Assembly (NCBI GenBank): GCA_022771185.1
Contig: JALFCJ010000107.1
Location: forward strand, 1-18,668
Origin: Spirochaetales bacterium
Lineage (GTDB): Bacteria; Spirochaetota; Spirochaetia; Sphaerochaetales; Sphaerochaetaceae
Reading direction: 5' to 3'
DNA: 18,668 bases
The notes beneath the pieces were generated by a model, which worked only from the letters and a program-made list of their open reading frames with translations, was not told the origin of the DNA and did no database searches. Positions within the stretch are counted from its first letter, which is position 1; each line of letters starts with the position of its first letter. The translations under genes were made by a program, and so were the position numbers. Of the stretch, positions 1 through 6,685 are shown piece after piece.

Positions 1-509
1 GTCTCTATGAACTGCTTTGTATCGTCGTTACGTACTTCTTCAAGCGTTGTTCGCCCCATTTCTCGAGAAAGGAAGGTCAGATAAGAATGGATGAAGTTGA
101 AGGAGAGGACTTGCGTTCCTTTTGCCCGAACTACATTTTCAGGCAACGACTTGAAAGTCTCCCAAGCACATTCGAATTCAGGAGGAAGTTCAGAAAAGAC
201 CTTCCTCTTGGAAAAAGAAAGATCGATTACGCCTGTGGCAAGATAGCTTTCGACAAACTGGATAACCCTTTTGTGCATAATGAACCTGTTGTGGTTGTCC
301 TTGCCAGGATATTTGTAGCTGTAGTACGTATCTTCGAGATAAAGCTTTCTTAGTTCCGCATCAAAGATATCCTTCCCGTTGGCATGGGCTAGAGAGATGA
401 GTCTAATGAGAAACTTCTTGTACTGTAAAATAGTCACATCTGAGTAGTCGAACATCTTCATCTGGAAGAGAATGGCTGTCGCTACATCCGTCAACAAATA
501 CATTTCCAT
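1..509 (-). CDS. Tyrosine recombinase / site-specific integrase, N-terminal part (runs off left edge)
   Basis: An open reading frame of 169 codons without a stop runs from ATG at 509-507 to the window edge, so the gene is cut by the window and not shown to be broken. The start is well supported: AAGGAG lies 6 nt upstream (complement of 516-521). The protein begins MEMYLLTDVATAILFQMK. Its residues about 20-150 look like the helical N-terminal region of Firmicute/spirochaete phage-integrase-like proteins, with a core-binding segment containing FIHSYLTFLSREMG followed by TTLEEVRNDD. The catalytic R-H-R-Y domain would lie outside the window, so the family call rests on the N-terminus alone. Such enzymes cut and rejoin DNA at specific sites. 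The position, directly downstream of a truncated IS66 gene and two hairpins, suggests it belongs to a separate mobile element. A protein search of the full gene would settle it. Confidence 0.68.
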   Translation of the reverse strand, partial: MEMYLLTDVATAILFQMKMFDYSDVTILQYKKFLIRLISLAHANGKDIFDAELRKLYLEDTYYSYKYPGKDNHNRFIMHKRVIQFVESYLATGVIDLSFSKRKVFSELPPEFECAWETFKSLPENVVRAKGTQVLSFNFIHSYLTFLSREMGRTTLEEVRNDDTKQFIE

Positions 510-599
510 AGTTTTCTCCTTATATTTGGGATAAACCTATGGTCTCATGGATTACTTGACCCCTGTCATATTTATTTCGAACGTTTTTTTCTATTTCCT

Positions 600-627
600 A
601 TGTTGGCAAAGACATACTTGCCAACAT
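600..627. repeat. Perfect 10-bp inverted repeat with 8-nt loop (hairpin 1)
   Basis: Arms ATGTTGGCAA (600-609) and TTGCCAACAT (618-627) are perfectly complementary around the loop AGACATAC. On the minus strand it lies about 90-118 nt upstream of the recombinase start codon and overlaps the last codons and stop of the fused tnpC reading frame. No T-run follows immediately on either side, so it is a poor intrinsic terminator. It could be a recombinase site or a leader structure. Confidence 0.8.
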
Positions 628-652
628 CGGGATAATTGAAACGTCCAGATAA

Positions 653-684
653 CCCCTCTTATTTCGATGTCCAAATAAGAGGGG
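653..684. repeat. Perfect 12-bp inverted repeat with 8-nt loop (hairpin 2)
   Basis: Arms CCCCTCTTATTT (653-664) and AAATAAGAGGGG (673-684) match perfectly around the loop CGATGTCC. The tnpC protein stops resembling IS66 transposases inside the 673-684 arm (right after the VSKFDDHIPLL segment), so the junction between IS66 and foreign DNA coincides with this hairpin. Its loop contains ATGTC, the complement of GACAT in the loop of the hairpin at 600-627. Confidence 0.8.
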
Positions 685-1391
685 GATGTGGTCGTCAAAC
701 TTGGAGACCACGATGTTGGCCACGGTGGAGGCGTCGCAGGCCAGGGCGTCGATCTTGTCGTTCTCGAAGCCTACGATCTTCTCGACCTCTCCATCCTCCG
801 GCTGCCCCACAGGTATCCATGTCGGAGTGATCAGCTTGACGACCTTCCTTTTTGAAGGGGTGTAGCCAAGCTTGAGGGTGACTTCATCTTCGCCCCTCCT
901 GTACTCCACTCCGTCTATCGTCTTTGTGTCAGGAACCCCGATGGTCTTGTCGACTATGCAGACTTCGGCGTCTGCCGGCATGACCAGGTTCGGCCTCCTC
1001 GCTTTTCTGGGCTTCTTCTCCACCTTCGCGTCGCCACCGTCGGCAGGCTTCTCCTCTTCGACCGGATCCGAATATTGGATCATGACCTCCAGCTCCGGGA
1101 ACAGCCCCTGTATGGCTTCTGAAGAAGGGGTGTACTTCTCGGCATTAGCCAAATTCCTGAACTCTTTGAGCTCGGCGATTATGGCATCCATCTCGTCTAT
1201 CTTCTTCTTCAACGCTATGTTGTCATTGTAGACGGCGAACAGAACATTCTCGAGCTGAGTCCTGTTCAGCTCCTTTACCGAATTCCTATTGATGGTTATT
1301 TTGTTCTGTTTCATGCTTAGAATAATAGCCTATTTTTAAAATAATGTAAATTATCTGAAAGAAAATAGATGCTACAGACCATCATTTATTT

Positions 1392-1727
1392 TTAAAACTG
1401 GGGAAACCTTCTCCATGGGTTTCCGCCTCTAAGCATCTCCTCTATGTCTGCCAGTTGGACCGACATGGCCTCCTTTTCTGTGGACGGCCACTTGAAGCTC
1501 ATCCCGAAGCAGGCGAGCCTCTTGCTGAACTCCAGCCAGCCGTTGCTGTCCCAGACTATGGCGGTGACCCTCTTCTTGTCCCTTCCGCAGAAGATGAATA
1601 TGGACTTCTCCATCGGATCCATGCCCATTTCGCTCCTTACAAGTAGCGAAAGGCTGTCGGCACGCTTTCTCATGTCTGTAAATCCTGGTTTGATGTAGAT
1701 GCTGTATTCCTTGAGATGATCGAACAT
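1392..1727 (-). CDS. tnpB: IS66-family accessory protein TnpB
   Basis: A complete 111-residue protein of the IS66 Orf2 (TnpB) family. Family features visible are the start MFDHLKEYSIYIKPGFTDMR, the central IFIFCGRDKKRVTAIVWDSN (the FxFxxRxxxrikxlxWdxxG pattern) and the basic, hydrophobic C-terminal half. TnpB is needed with TnpC for efficient transposition of IS66 elements, though its molecular role is unknown. AGGAGGT lies about 6 nt before the ATG, a strong ribosome binding site. The gene is intact but its partner tnpC, 77 bp downstream, lacks the catalytic core, so the element is probably immobile unless helped in trans. The usual first gene, tnpA, is absent: only about 57 bp separate the start of tnpB from the terminal repeat. 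Confidence 0.9.
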   Translation of the reverse strand: MFDHLKEYSIYIKPGFTDMRKRADSLSLLVRSEMGMDPMEKSIFIFCGRDKKRVTAIVWDSNGWLEFSKRLACFGMSFKWPSTEKEAMSVQLADIEEMLRGGNPWRRFPQF

Positions 1728-1783
1728 TGGTAGACCTCCTATCTTGATGGCTAAAGTCTACCCTATATTTATATATTAATACG

Positions 1784-1804
1784 GTAGGTCTAATTGACGC
1801 TTAC
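1784..1804 (-). repeat. IS66 terminal inverted repeat (single remaining end)
   Basis: The minus strand begins GTAAGCGTCAATTAGACCTA from 1804 inward, the form expected of an IS66-family end, and lies 57 bp outside the tnpB start codon. The matching opposite end is not in the window because the element is truncated. The 8 bases that would belong to a target duplication are 1805-1812. Confidence 0.7.
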
Positions 1805-2747
1805 TGATGTACCCATGGTAGGAGTATTTAAAAACAAAGAATACACAGCCTATACTCTGTCCACCCTTGCGGGAATCGAAATAGACAACCTTGACGATAT
1901 GGAAATAACTGTCGAAGACTTTATGGCTAATCCTGAAGAAGGTAAGAGAAACATGAGAATGGATGCAAGAATTAACATCAAAAGAGGAGAAGAGCGTGCA
2001 AACATTGAGATACAGAGAATAGTGACGAACCTGCAAGAGCCCTTTTTTATGCAGGAGGGCTTGTAACAAACTTTCCTAAAGGTTTAGACAAAATTCCTGA
2101 AACTAAGAACACAATAATCTTTATCTGCGACTTCGACCCATTTATATCAACACCTTATAAAGGTCAGACAAGAATGAGGCACACTCTACAAAGTGATGAT
2201 GACGAGTCAAAATTCCATACTCTTTCAGGCATGACATATCCATTTGATGGTCTGACGATTATAATCCATAATGGAAACCAGGATTGGAGTAAAAACCCAC
2301 CTAGAAGTGAAGAGGAAGATAGGATTAGAGTATACCTAGAGGATATGCAGAAGGCTACCCCTAATGACATGATTTCTGAAATCGCTATGAAAGCCTCTAA
2401 AGAATATAAGGAGGATCCAAAAATCATGAGTAAGACAGAGGAATGGATTAAGTATAATTTTGCGGAGTATTTTGAAGAGCAAGCAAAAGAATATAAGAAT
2501 AAAATTCAGAGAATATAAGAAGAAAAGACAAAAGTAGAAGATGAAAAAGCAAAAGTATAAGAGAAAAACGCAAAATTAATAGAAGAAAACGCAAGAATAA
2601 AAGAGCAAATAGCAAAAGTAAAAGAAGACACGTAGATTAGAAAAAGAAATTGCAAAGAATCTTATCGCAGCTTCTTCCTATTCCCTTTCTGAGATAGCAA
2701 AGATCATCGGACTGGAGGAATATGAACTAAAGAATTTATCCTCGTAA
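1805..2747 (+). pseudogene. Rpn-family PD-(D/E)XK nuclease/transposase, broken
   Basis: Three consecutive pieces add up to one Rpn-family (recombination-promoting nuclease, PDDEXK) protein. The first, to the stop at 2064-2066, contains RMDARINIKRGEERANIEIQR, with the D...ExQ pattern of the nuclease core. The second, in another frame, spans roughly 2070-2518 and contains the conserved ICDFDPF and DWSKNPP segments. After an in-frame stop at 2516-2518, reading on gives a Lys/Glu-rich coiled-coil tail with further stops at 2558-2560 and 2633-2635. A third frame from 2637 then encodes LEKEIAKNLIAASSYSLSEI and ends at TAA 2745-2747. At least one frameshift near 2060, two or more nonsense codons and a second frameshift near 2635 make it non-functional. 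The 5' end is lost at the IS66 terminus. These genes are typically multicopy, promoting RecA-independent DNA exchange. Confidence 0.85.
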
Positions 2748-2831
2748 TGACTCTAGAATGAAGTGATGAAGAGTATGTCTCTCATCCATAGAAGCATACA
2801 ACCGCCATACCTTAACAATACCTTATTAAAC

Positions 2832-2878
2832 AAAATAGGCCTAAAGACTCGATATTGTCGTTTCTATAGGCCATTTTT
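2832..2878. terminator. Bidirectional intrinsic terminator
   Basis: The stem AAAAT(A)GGCCTA / TAGGCCATTTT is about 11 bp with one bulged A and encloses a loop of roughly 25 nt. T-runs follow on both strands: TTTTT at 2873-2877 for plus-strand transcripts from the rpn remnant, and TATTTTGTTT on the minus strand for transcripts leaving the operon that ends at 2891. The placement between convergent genes supports a shared terminator; the large loop lowers confidence a little. Confidence 0.65.
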
Positions 2879-2890
2879 ATGAGTATTTTC

Positions 2891-3616
2891 TTACTCTTTT
2901 TCTACAAAGACTTCTTCCCCGTCTCCAGATATCTTGTTTCGCTTTCCGCCATAGATAGACCAGCACTCACCTGCAATTACTTCGCCCTCTTCTGAGGAGT
3001 AGATATAAGTGCCGTCAGGAATACACATTACTGCTCTATTCTGAAAGAATGGATATACAACGTCTTTATAGAGATTGATGCCGTCCAAATAGTAGTCTTC
3101 TTCCTCTCTGTAGTGTGGGATGAGAACAAGATTTGTCAGCCCTATTCCCTTTACTAACTTGTTGCACTCTTCACTCTTTGTTTCACCTTCCTCTTCAGGC
3201 ATCAGATATACTTCTTTGCCGCAGTTCATACTCCCTGCACTAATAGTAAGAAGAGTTCCCTTAAAGCGGGAAATAAGCATTTTCAAAGGAAAGGAAGAGA
3301 AAAACTTATTCTGTGTAGGAACATGCCCACCAGCAAAAACAACAAGATTGCACTTAGAGAAAAGAGAGGCTGCTTTTCCTTTATTTCTATCATCCAAAAG
3401 AGTAAGGGTATTTACTTTGACGCCTTCCTTTTCAATTCTCGACACCATATCATTGGCATAGAATTCAGTCATTTCATAGTTCTTCGGGTCCGAAGCTACA
3501 TATAGAATATCTGTGCTTTCTCCCAAAGAAGAGATAAATCTCTCTCTGAAGTTATTCTTCTCAAAGAGTCTTCCTGTATTATCATCAACAGGACTGGATG
3601 TAAGAAAATATTTCAC
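2891..3616 (-). CDS. Peptidase S51 / class I glutamine amidotransferase-like protein
   Basis: A 241-residue protein with the fold signatures of the peptidase S51 (dipeptidase E / cyanophycinase) superfamily. VVFAGGHVPTQN (about 92-103) matches the glycine-rich strand-loop GGxT/N, LLTISAGSMNCG carries the nucleophile-elbow serine (S126), and IPHYREEEDYYLDG supplies a candidate catalytic His (H168). S51 enzymes are serine peptidases, typically acting on Asp-containing dipeptides or cyanophycin, but many members have unknown substrates. No signal peptide is present, so it is cytosolic. The start is GTG at 3616-3614, overlapping the upstream stop by GTGA, which implies translational coupling with the diaminobutyrate decarboxylase gene. 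That places it in a diaminopropane operon, suggesting, but not proving, a role in handling a diamine- or amino-acid-containing conjugate. It is the last gene before a bidirectional terminator. Confidence 0.7.
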   Translation of the reverse strand: MKYFLTSSPVDDNTGRLFEKNNFRERFISSLGESTDILYVASDPKNYEMTEFYANDMVSRIEKEGVKVNTLTLLDDRNKGKAASLFSKCNLVVFAGGHVPTQNKFFSSFPLKMLISRFKGTLLTISAGSMNCGKEVYLMPEEEGETKSEECNKLVKGIGLTNLVLIPHYREEEDYYLDGINLYKDVVYPFFQNRAVMCIPDGTYIYSSEEGEVIAGECWSIYGGKRNKISGDGEEVFVEKE

Positions 3617-5058
3617 GCTCTTTCCCTCTCTATATCTCTATATTTCTTAATCGTCTCGATTAATGCTGGGAAATCTGAAAAATCAAGATTCGGATTAAGG
3701 AGAGTAAACTTCAACATTACTTTTCCATTCATTACAGTCTGTCCGATTACGGTTCCGTTCTCCAAGAGTCTTCTTCTCACTCTCTTATTCACTTCGTCAC
3801 CGTCAGTTAGGGCAAATACTACACTAGAAAGCTCAGGCTTTACAGGGACAATGAAATCAGGGTCATCTTTAATAAGGCTCCAGAAGTGGTCTGCATTATC
3901 GATGACTTTTGTGATCATCTCATCAAAGCCGTCTTTTCCCCTTGTCTGGAAAGCCATAAAGACTTTCAAGGCATCGAAGCGCCTTGTAGTCTGCATACTC
4001 TTTCCTACAAGATTAATGTATCCGTCTTCCTCGTCCTCTTCACGGTTCAGGTAATCAGCATGAAGTTCGAAACACTCCAGCTTTTTTCCATTCTTCATCA
4101 GTAAGGCTGAGCAAGAAATAGGCAAGAGGAACATCTTATGGAAATCAATAGTGATAGAATCGGCAAGAGACAAGTCCCCGATTCTCTCTCTATACTTGCT
4201 GCTCATTATAGCTCCAGATCCATATGCGGCGTCTGCATGTAAGTGCATGCCATATTTGTCGCATATTTCCCTCATGGCTTTGATGTCATCTATTGAGCCG
4301 AAATCTGTTGTTCCGATCGTGGCCACAGCGGCAAATGGATAGAAGCCATTGTCAACATCTCCTTCTACCATAGCTTTAAAAGCGTTGATGTCTACTTTGC
4401 ACCTATCGTCTACAGGGATCTTTCTTACTGCATCATACCCCAGTCCCAGTATATGACAGCCCTTGTCCATAGAGAAGTGAGAAATCTCAGAAGTATAAAG
4501 AGTCAAAGGCGTACCATCTATTCCTCTCTTCTTTACATCAAGACCAAACTTTTCTCCCAGGTACCAGTCTCTTGCTGCGATGATTGCAGAGATATTTGAT
4601 TGGCTTCCACCACTTGTGAAACATCCGTCTGCACCCTCTTTATATCCATAAAGGTTCAAGAGTCCATGGATCATAGCCTCTTCCACTTCTGTGGCGGCAG
4701 GACCTTGATCCCAGCTGTCCATACTGTCGTTGAAGGCTGCAATAAGAAGCTCAGACGCTATCGTCTCCAATAATGCCGGAGAGTGAAGATGAGGCATATA
4801 AGAAGTAGACCAAGTCCTAAGAAGATTCGGAAGAATAATTTCCTCCACTTTCTTCATGGTCTCATCAAAACCGATGCCCTTTTCTGGAAGAAAGCCCAAA
4901 TCATTTATTTCTTTTCTTAAGACATATGGGTTGATACCAGAAAATGCACTCTCGTCGTCTATAGTTCGAAAGAAGGAAGCCATGGTCTTGTTGATCATGG
5001 CTTCAAACTCCTTCTTGTCCTCACTCTTATTTGAAAGGATAAAGGGCTTATTTGACAT
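3613..5058 (-). CDS. ddc: L-2,4-diaminobutyrate decarboxylase (PLP group II)
   Basis: A 481-residue pyridoxal-phosphate decarboxylase of the glutamate/aromatic/diaminobutyrate family. From the chosen start, FTSGGSQSNI (cofactor phosphate binding), HADAAYGSG with D276 contacting the PLP ring, and SITIDFHKMFLLPISCSALL with the Schiff-base lysine K308 are all present. The DFHKxFxxPISC form is characteristic of diaminobutyrate decarboxylases. The reaction would release CO2 from L-2,4-diaminobutyrate to give 1,3-diaminopropane. The frame also opens with TTG at 5091, but ATG at 5058 is preferred: it overlaps the end of the transaminase gene by 11 bp and gives the normal N-terminus. The tight overlap with the enzyme making its substrate is the strongest support for substrate choice. 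Glutamate or aspartate decarboxylase is the alternative, less likely from the context. Confidence 0.88.
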   Translation of the reverse strand: MSNKPFILSNKSEDKKEFEAMINKTMASFFRTIDDESAFSGINPYVLRKEINDLGFLPEKGIGFDETMKKVEEIILPNLLRTWSTSYMPHLHSPALLETIASELLIAAFNDSMDSWDQGPAATEVEEAMIHGLLNLYGYKEGADGCFTSGGSQSNISAIIAARDWYLGEKFGLDVKKRGIDGTPLTLYTSEISHFSMDKGCHILGLGYDAVRKIPVDDRCKVDINAFKAMVEGDVDNGFYPFAAVATIGTTDFGSIDDIKAMREICDKYGMHLHADAAYGSGAIMSSKYRERIGDLSLADSITIDFHKMFLLPISCSALLMKNGKKLECFELHADYLNREEDEEDGYINLVGKSMQTTRRFDALKVFMAFQTRGKDGFDEMITKVIDNADHFWSLIKDDPDFIVPVKPELSSVVFALTDGDEVNKRVRRRLLENGTVIGQTVMNGKVMLKFTLLNPNLDFSDFPALIETIKKYRDIERERA

Positions 5059-6400
5059 AGTCTTTGTTAATATTCCTAACGACTTTCTCAAGAATAGAAA
5101 TTCCTGTCTCCAAGTCTTCGTCGCTGATATTAAGGGCTGTAAGACATCTCATAACAGAGCCGTTTCTACCGCCCTTCTCCATTACTAGGTGATTCTCGAA
5201 GCACTCTTTCTGCACACGTGCGCAAATAGTGCCGCTTTCCATCGGATGTCCCATGATATCTACAGGTCCAGTAGGATCCACAAATTCGATACCAAGCATC
5301 AAGCCTTTGCCTCTTACGTCTCCTATGATAGGACATTCTGCCTTCAGAGCCTCCATGCGGCTTCTGAACTTATCACCCTTTCTTACTACATCTTCAAGGA
5401 ATCCTGGGGACTTCAGTCTCTCCATAACCACGGTTCCTGCAACCATAGCCAGCTGGTTACCCCTAAAGGTACCTGCATGGGCACCAGGGCCCCAAGTATC
5501 AAGCTTCTTGTTATAGATTACGACGCTCATAGGCTGAGTTCCGCCAATTGCCTTTGAAGCAAGAATTACATCTGGAACGATTCCTGCATATTCAAAAGCA
5601 AAAATCTTTCCGCTTCTTCCCATACCACACTGTATCTCGTCGCAGATAAGTGGAATATCAAGTTCAGAAGTAACTCTTCTCACTGTCTTTAGGAATTCTA
5701 CAGGTGCAGGTATTACACCACCTTCACCCTGAATTGGTTCTAAAATGACAGCTGCAGGTTTTGTTATGCCGCTTTCAGGATCTTTCAAGAGTCTCTCGAA
5801 GTAAGCACCACATGCTTTTGCTCCTTCGTCTCCACCCAATCCCATTGGGCATCTATAAGAATAAGGATAAGGCATAAACTGGACGCCTGGCATCAGATTC
5901 TGAACCTTGTTCTTTGCATTACAGTTACCTGTAAGGGCCATAGCTCCATGTCCCATGCCATGGTAACCGCCTGAGAAGGCTATTACACTACCTCTCCCTG
6001 TTGCACTTTTACAAAGTTTGATGGCTGCATCTGTTGCATCTGTTCCTGAAGGAGAACAGAACTGGATCTTTACATCCTTGGCCATACCGAAGGGAAGAAT
6101 CGAATGAATCTCCTCAACAAACTTATCTTTGGCAGGAGTCGTCAGATCCAGAGTATGAAGAGGTGCCCCTGATGATATCAAGTCTATCATTGCCTGATTT
6201 ACTTCATCATCGTTATGCCCCAAAGCCAACGTACCAGCTCCACACAAAAAGTCCAGGTACTTATTTCCTTCTACATCCTCAACCCATACACCTTTAGCTT
6301 TCTTGAGTGCAAATGGGAACTTCCTTGGATAACTCCTTGCTGAGGATTCGAATTCATTCTGACGATCCGTAAAATACTTGTTGGTTGATGTTACGTCCAT
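5048..6400 (-). CDS. dat: Diaminobutyrate-2-oxoglutarate transaminase
   Basis: A 450-residue class III (subgroup II) aminotransferase of normal length. Visible motifs are FCSPSGTDATDAAIKL (phosphate loop), SGGYHGMGHGAMALTG, EPIQGEGG, CDEIQCGMGRSGKIFAFE with D254 for the PLP pyridine nitrogen, ILASKAIGG with Schiff-base K283, and HAGTFRGNQLAM. The spacing and wording match the EctB/Dat group, which interconverts aspartate semialdehyde plus glutamate with L-2,4-diaminobutyrate plus 2-oxoglutarate. It is first in a three-gene operon and its stop overlaps the decarboxylase start, so the pair makes 1,3-diaminopropane. No ectoine genes (ectA, ectC) follow, arguing against an osmolyte role. The start ATG 6400-6398 is preceded by AAAGGATAAAGTGAA, a usable but not ideal ribosome binding site. 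An approximately 120-nt leader is possible. Confidence 0.88.
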   Translation of the reverse strand: MDVTSTNKYFTDRQNEFESSARSYPRKFPFALKKAKGVWVEDVEGNKYLDFLCGAGTLALGHNDDEVNQAMIDLISSGAPLHTLDLTTPAKDKFVEEIHSILPFGMAKDVKIQFCSPSGTDATDAAIKLCKSATGRGSVIAFSGGYHGMGHGAMALTGNCNAKNKVQNLMPGVQFMPYPYSYRCPMGLGGDEGAKACGAYFERLLKDPESGITKPAAVILEPIQGEGGVIPAPVEFLKTVRRVTSELDIPLICDEIQCGMGRSGKIFAFEYAGIVPDVILASKAIGGTQPMSVVIYNKKLDTWGPGAHAGTFRGNQLAMVAGTVVMERLKSPGFLEDVVRKGDKFRSRMEALKAECPIIGDVRGKGLMLGIEFVDPTGPVDIMGHPMESGTICARVQKECFENHLVMEKGGRNGSVMRCLTALNISDEDLETGISILEKVVRNINKDYVK

Positions 6401-6536
6401 TTCACTTTATCCTTTTCATTCCATAAAAACTTTTCTGGGTGTTTTCCCAGCCCCTAAATCAAGTCTGCCTTTCCCTTCCTCATTTCAGTCGACGAAAGTA
6501 ATGAAAAAGGCTTTTGTCAGCCCGCTCATATTACCA
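6401..6536 (-). promoter_or_regulatory. Candidate promoter and structured leader of the diaminopropane operon
   Basis: On the minus strand an extended -10, TGG-TAATAT (6536-6528), would start transcription near 6521, leaving a leader of about 120 nt; no good -35 is seen. The leader can fold: GGCT/AGCC followed by TTTTT near its 5' end, GCCTTT pairing with AAAGGC further on, and CTGGG(AAAACA)CCCAG at 6450-6435 just before the ribosome binding site. It matches no riboswitch class I can recognise. This is a suggestion from base pairing by eye, without covariation support. Confidence 0.3.
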
Positions 6537-6685
6537 ACAAAAGGGTGAGTGCGCTACATAAAATTTTCTGAAATTCGTTTTTTTGCCCGTTTTTTCTCCT
6601 TTTAGAGGAAAAATCTCTTTCAATCATTTTTTTGAGACTGTTTTTACTTTTGAAAAATGCTACATTCAGCAAAAAGGAAGAGAAA

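Larger units (their letters stand above)
598..1314 (-). pseudogene. tnpC: IS66-family transposase TnpC, 3'-truncated
   Basis: The reading frame encodes 238 residues, less than half the usual length of an IS66 DDE transposase (about 500). Residues about 20-65 form the N-terminal leucine-rich coiled coil. An acidic and basic linker follows, then a region corresponding to the zinc-finger-like domain (TLKLGYTPSKRKVVKLITP), and then the conserved VVSKFDDHIPLL segment near residue 210. The IS66 similarity ends there; the last 26 or so residues are encoded by the hairpin region and look unrelated. The whole DDE catalytic core is absent, so the product cannot transpose the element. The start at 1314-1312 is preceded by no clear ribosome binding site; IS66 tnpC is often translated weakly after tnpB. 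Base composition is clearly richer in G+C than the flanking genes, as expected for a recently acquired insertion sequence. Confidence 0.85.
653..1804 (-). mobile_element. Truncated IS66-family insertion sequence
   Basis: The element reads right to left: terminal repeat (1784-1804), tnpB, then tnpC. Its outer end is GTAAGCGTCAATTAGACCTA, read on the minus strand from 1804; a GTAAGCG start is typical of IS66-family ends. The far end is missing because tnpC is cut near 665 at a hairpin that precedes a recombinase gene. With only one end present, no target-site duplication can be checked. The right end abuts the 5' part of a broken rpn gene. Confidence 0.8.

Noticed and set aside
87..353. Plus-strand open frame of 88 residues near the left edge
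   Set aside because: It lies wholly antisense to the recombinase gene, which has a good ribosome binding site and recognisable domain; the plus-strand product resembles nothing known to me.
600..684. Hairpins as integron attC site
   Set aside because: The arms contain GTTGG/CCAAC but not the GTTRRRY...RYYYAAC core sites or the bulged layout of attC, and no integron-type cassette array follows.
2519..2636. Separate small Lys/Glu-rich gene after the rpn remnant
   Set aside because: It continues the second rpn frame as the coiled-coil tail seen in this family and is interrupted by stops; it has no start or ribosome binding site.
5059..5091. Longer decarboxylase starting at TTG 5091
   Set aside because: The added 11 residues lie inside the transaminase coding region, lack a better ribosome binding site and use a rare start; ATG 5058 fits the family and coupling.
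6401..6536. Known riboswitch (cobalamin, guanidine, SAM or similar) before the transaminase gene
   Set aside because: No class-specific conserved boxes such as the B12 box or ykkC loops could be found.
6632..6685. Longer dehydrogenase starting at TTG 6632
   Set aside because: The ribosome binding site AAGGAAG lies inside this stretch and the family's usual N-terminus begins at MKIVLLDG.
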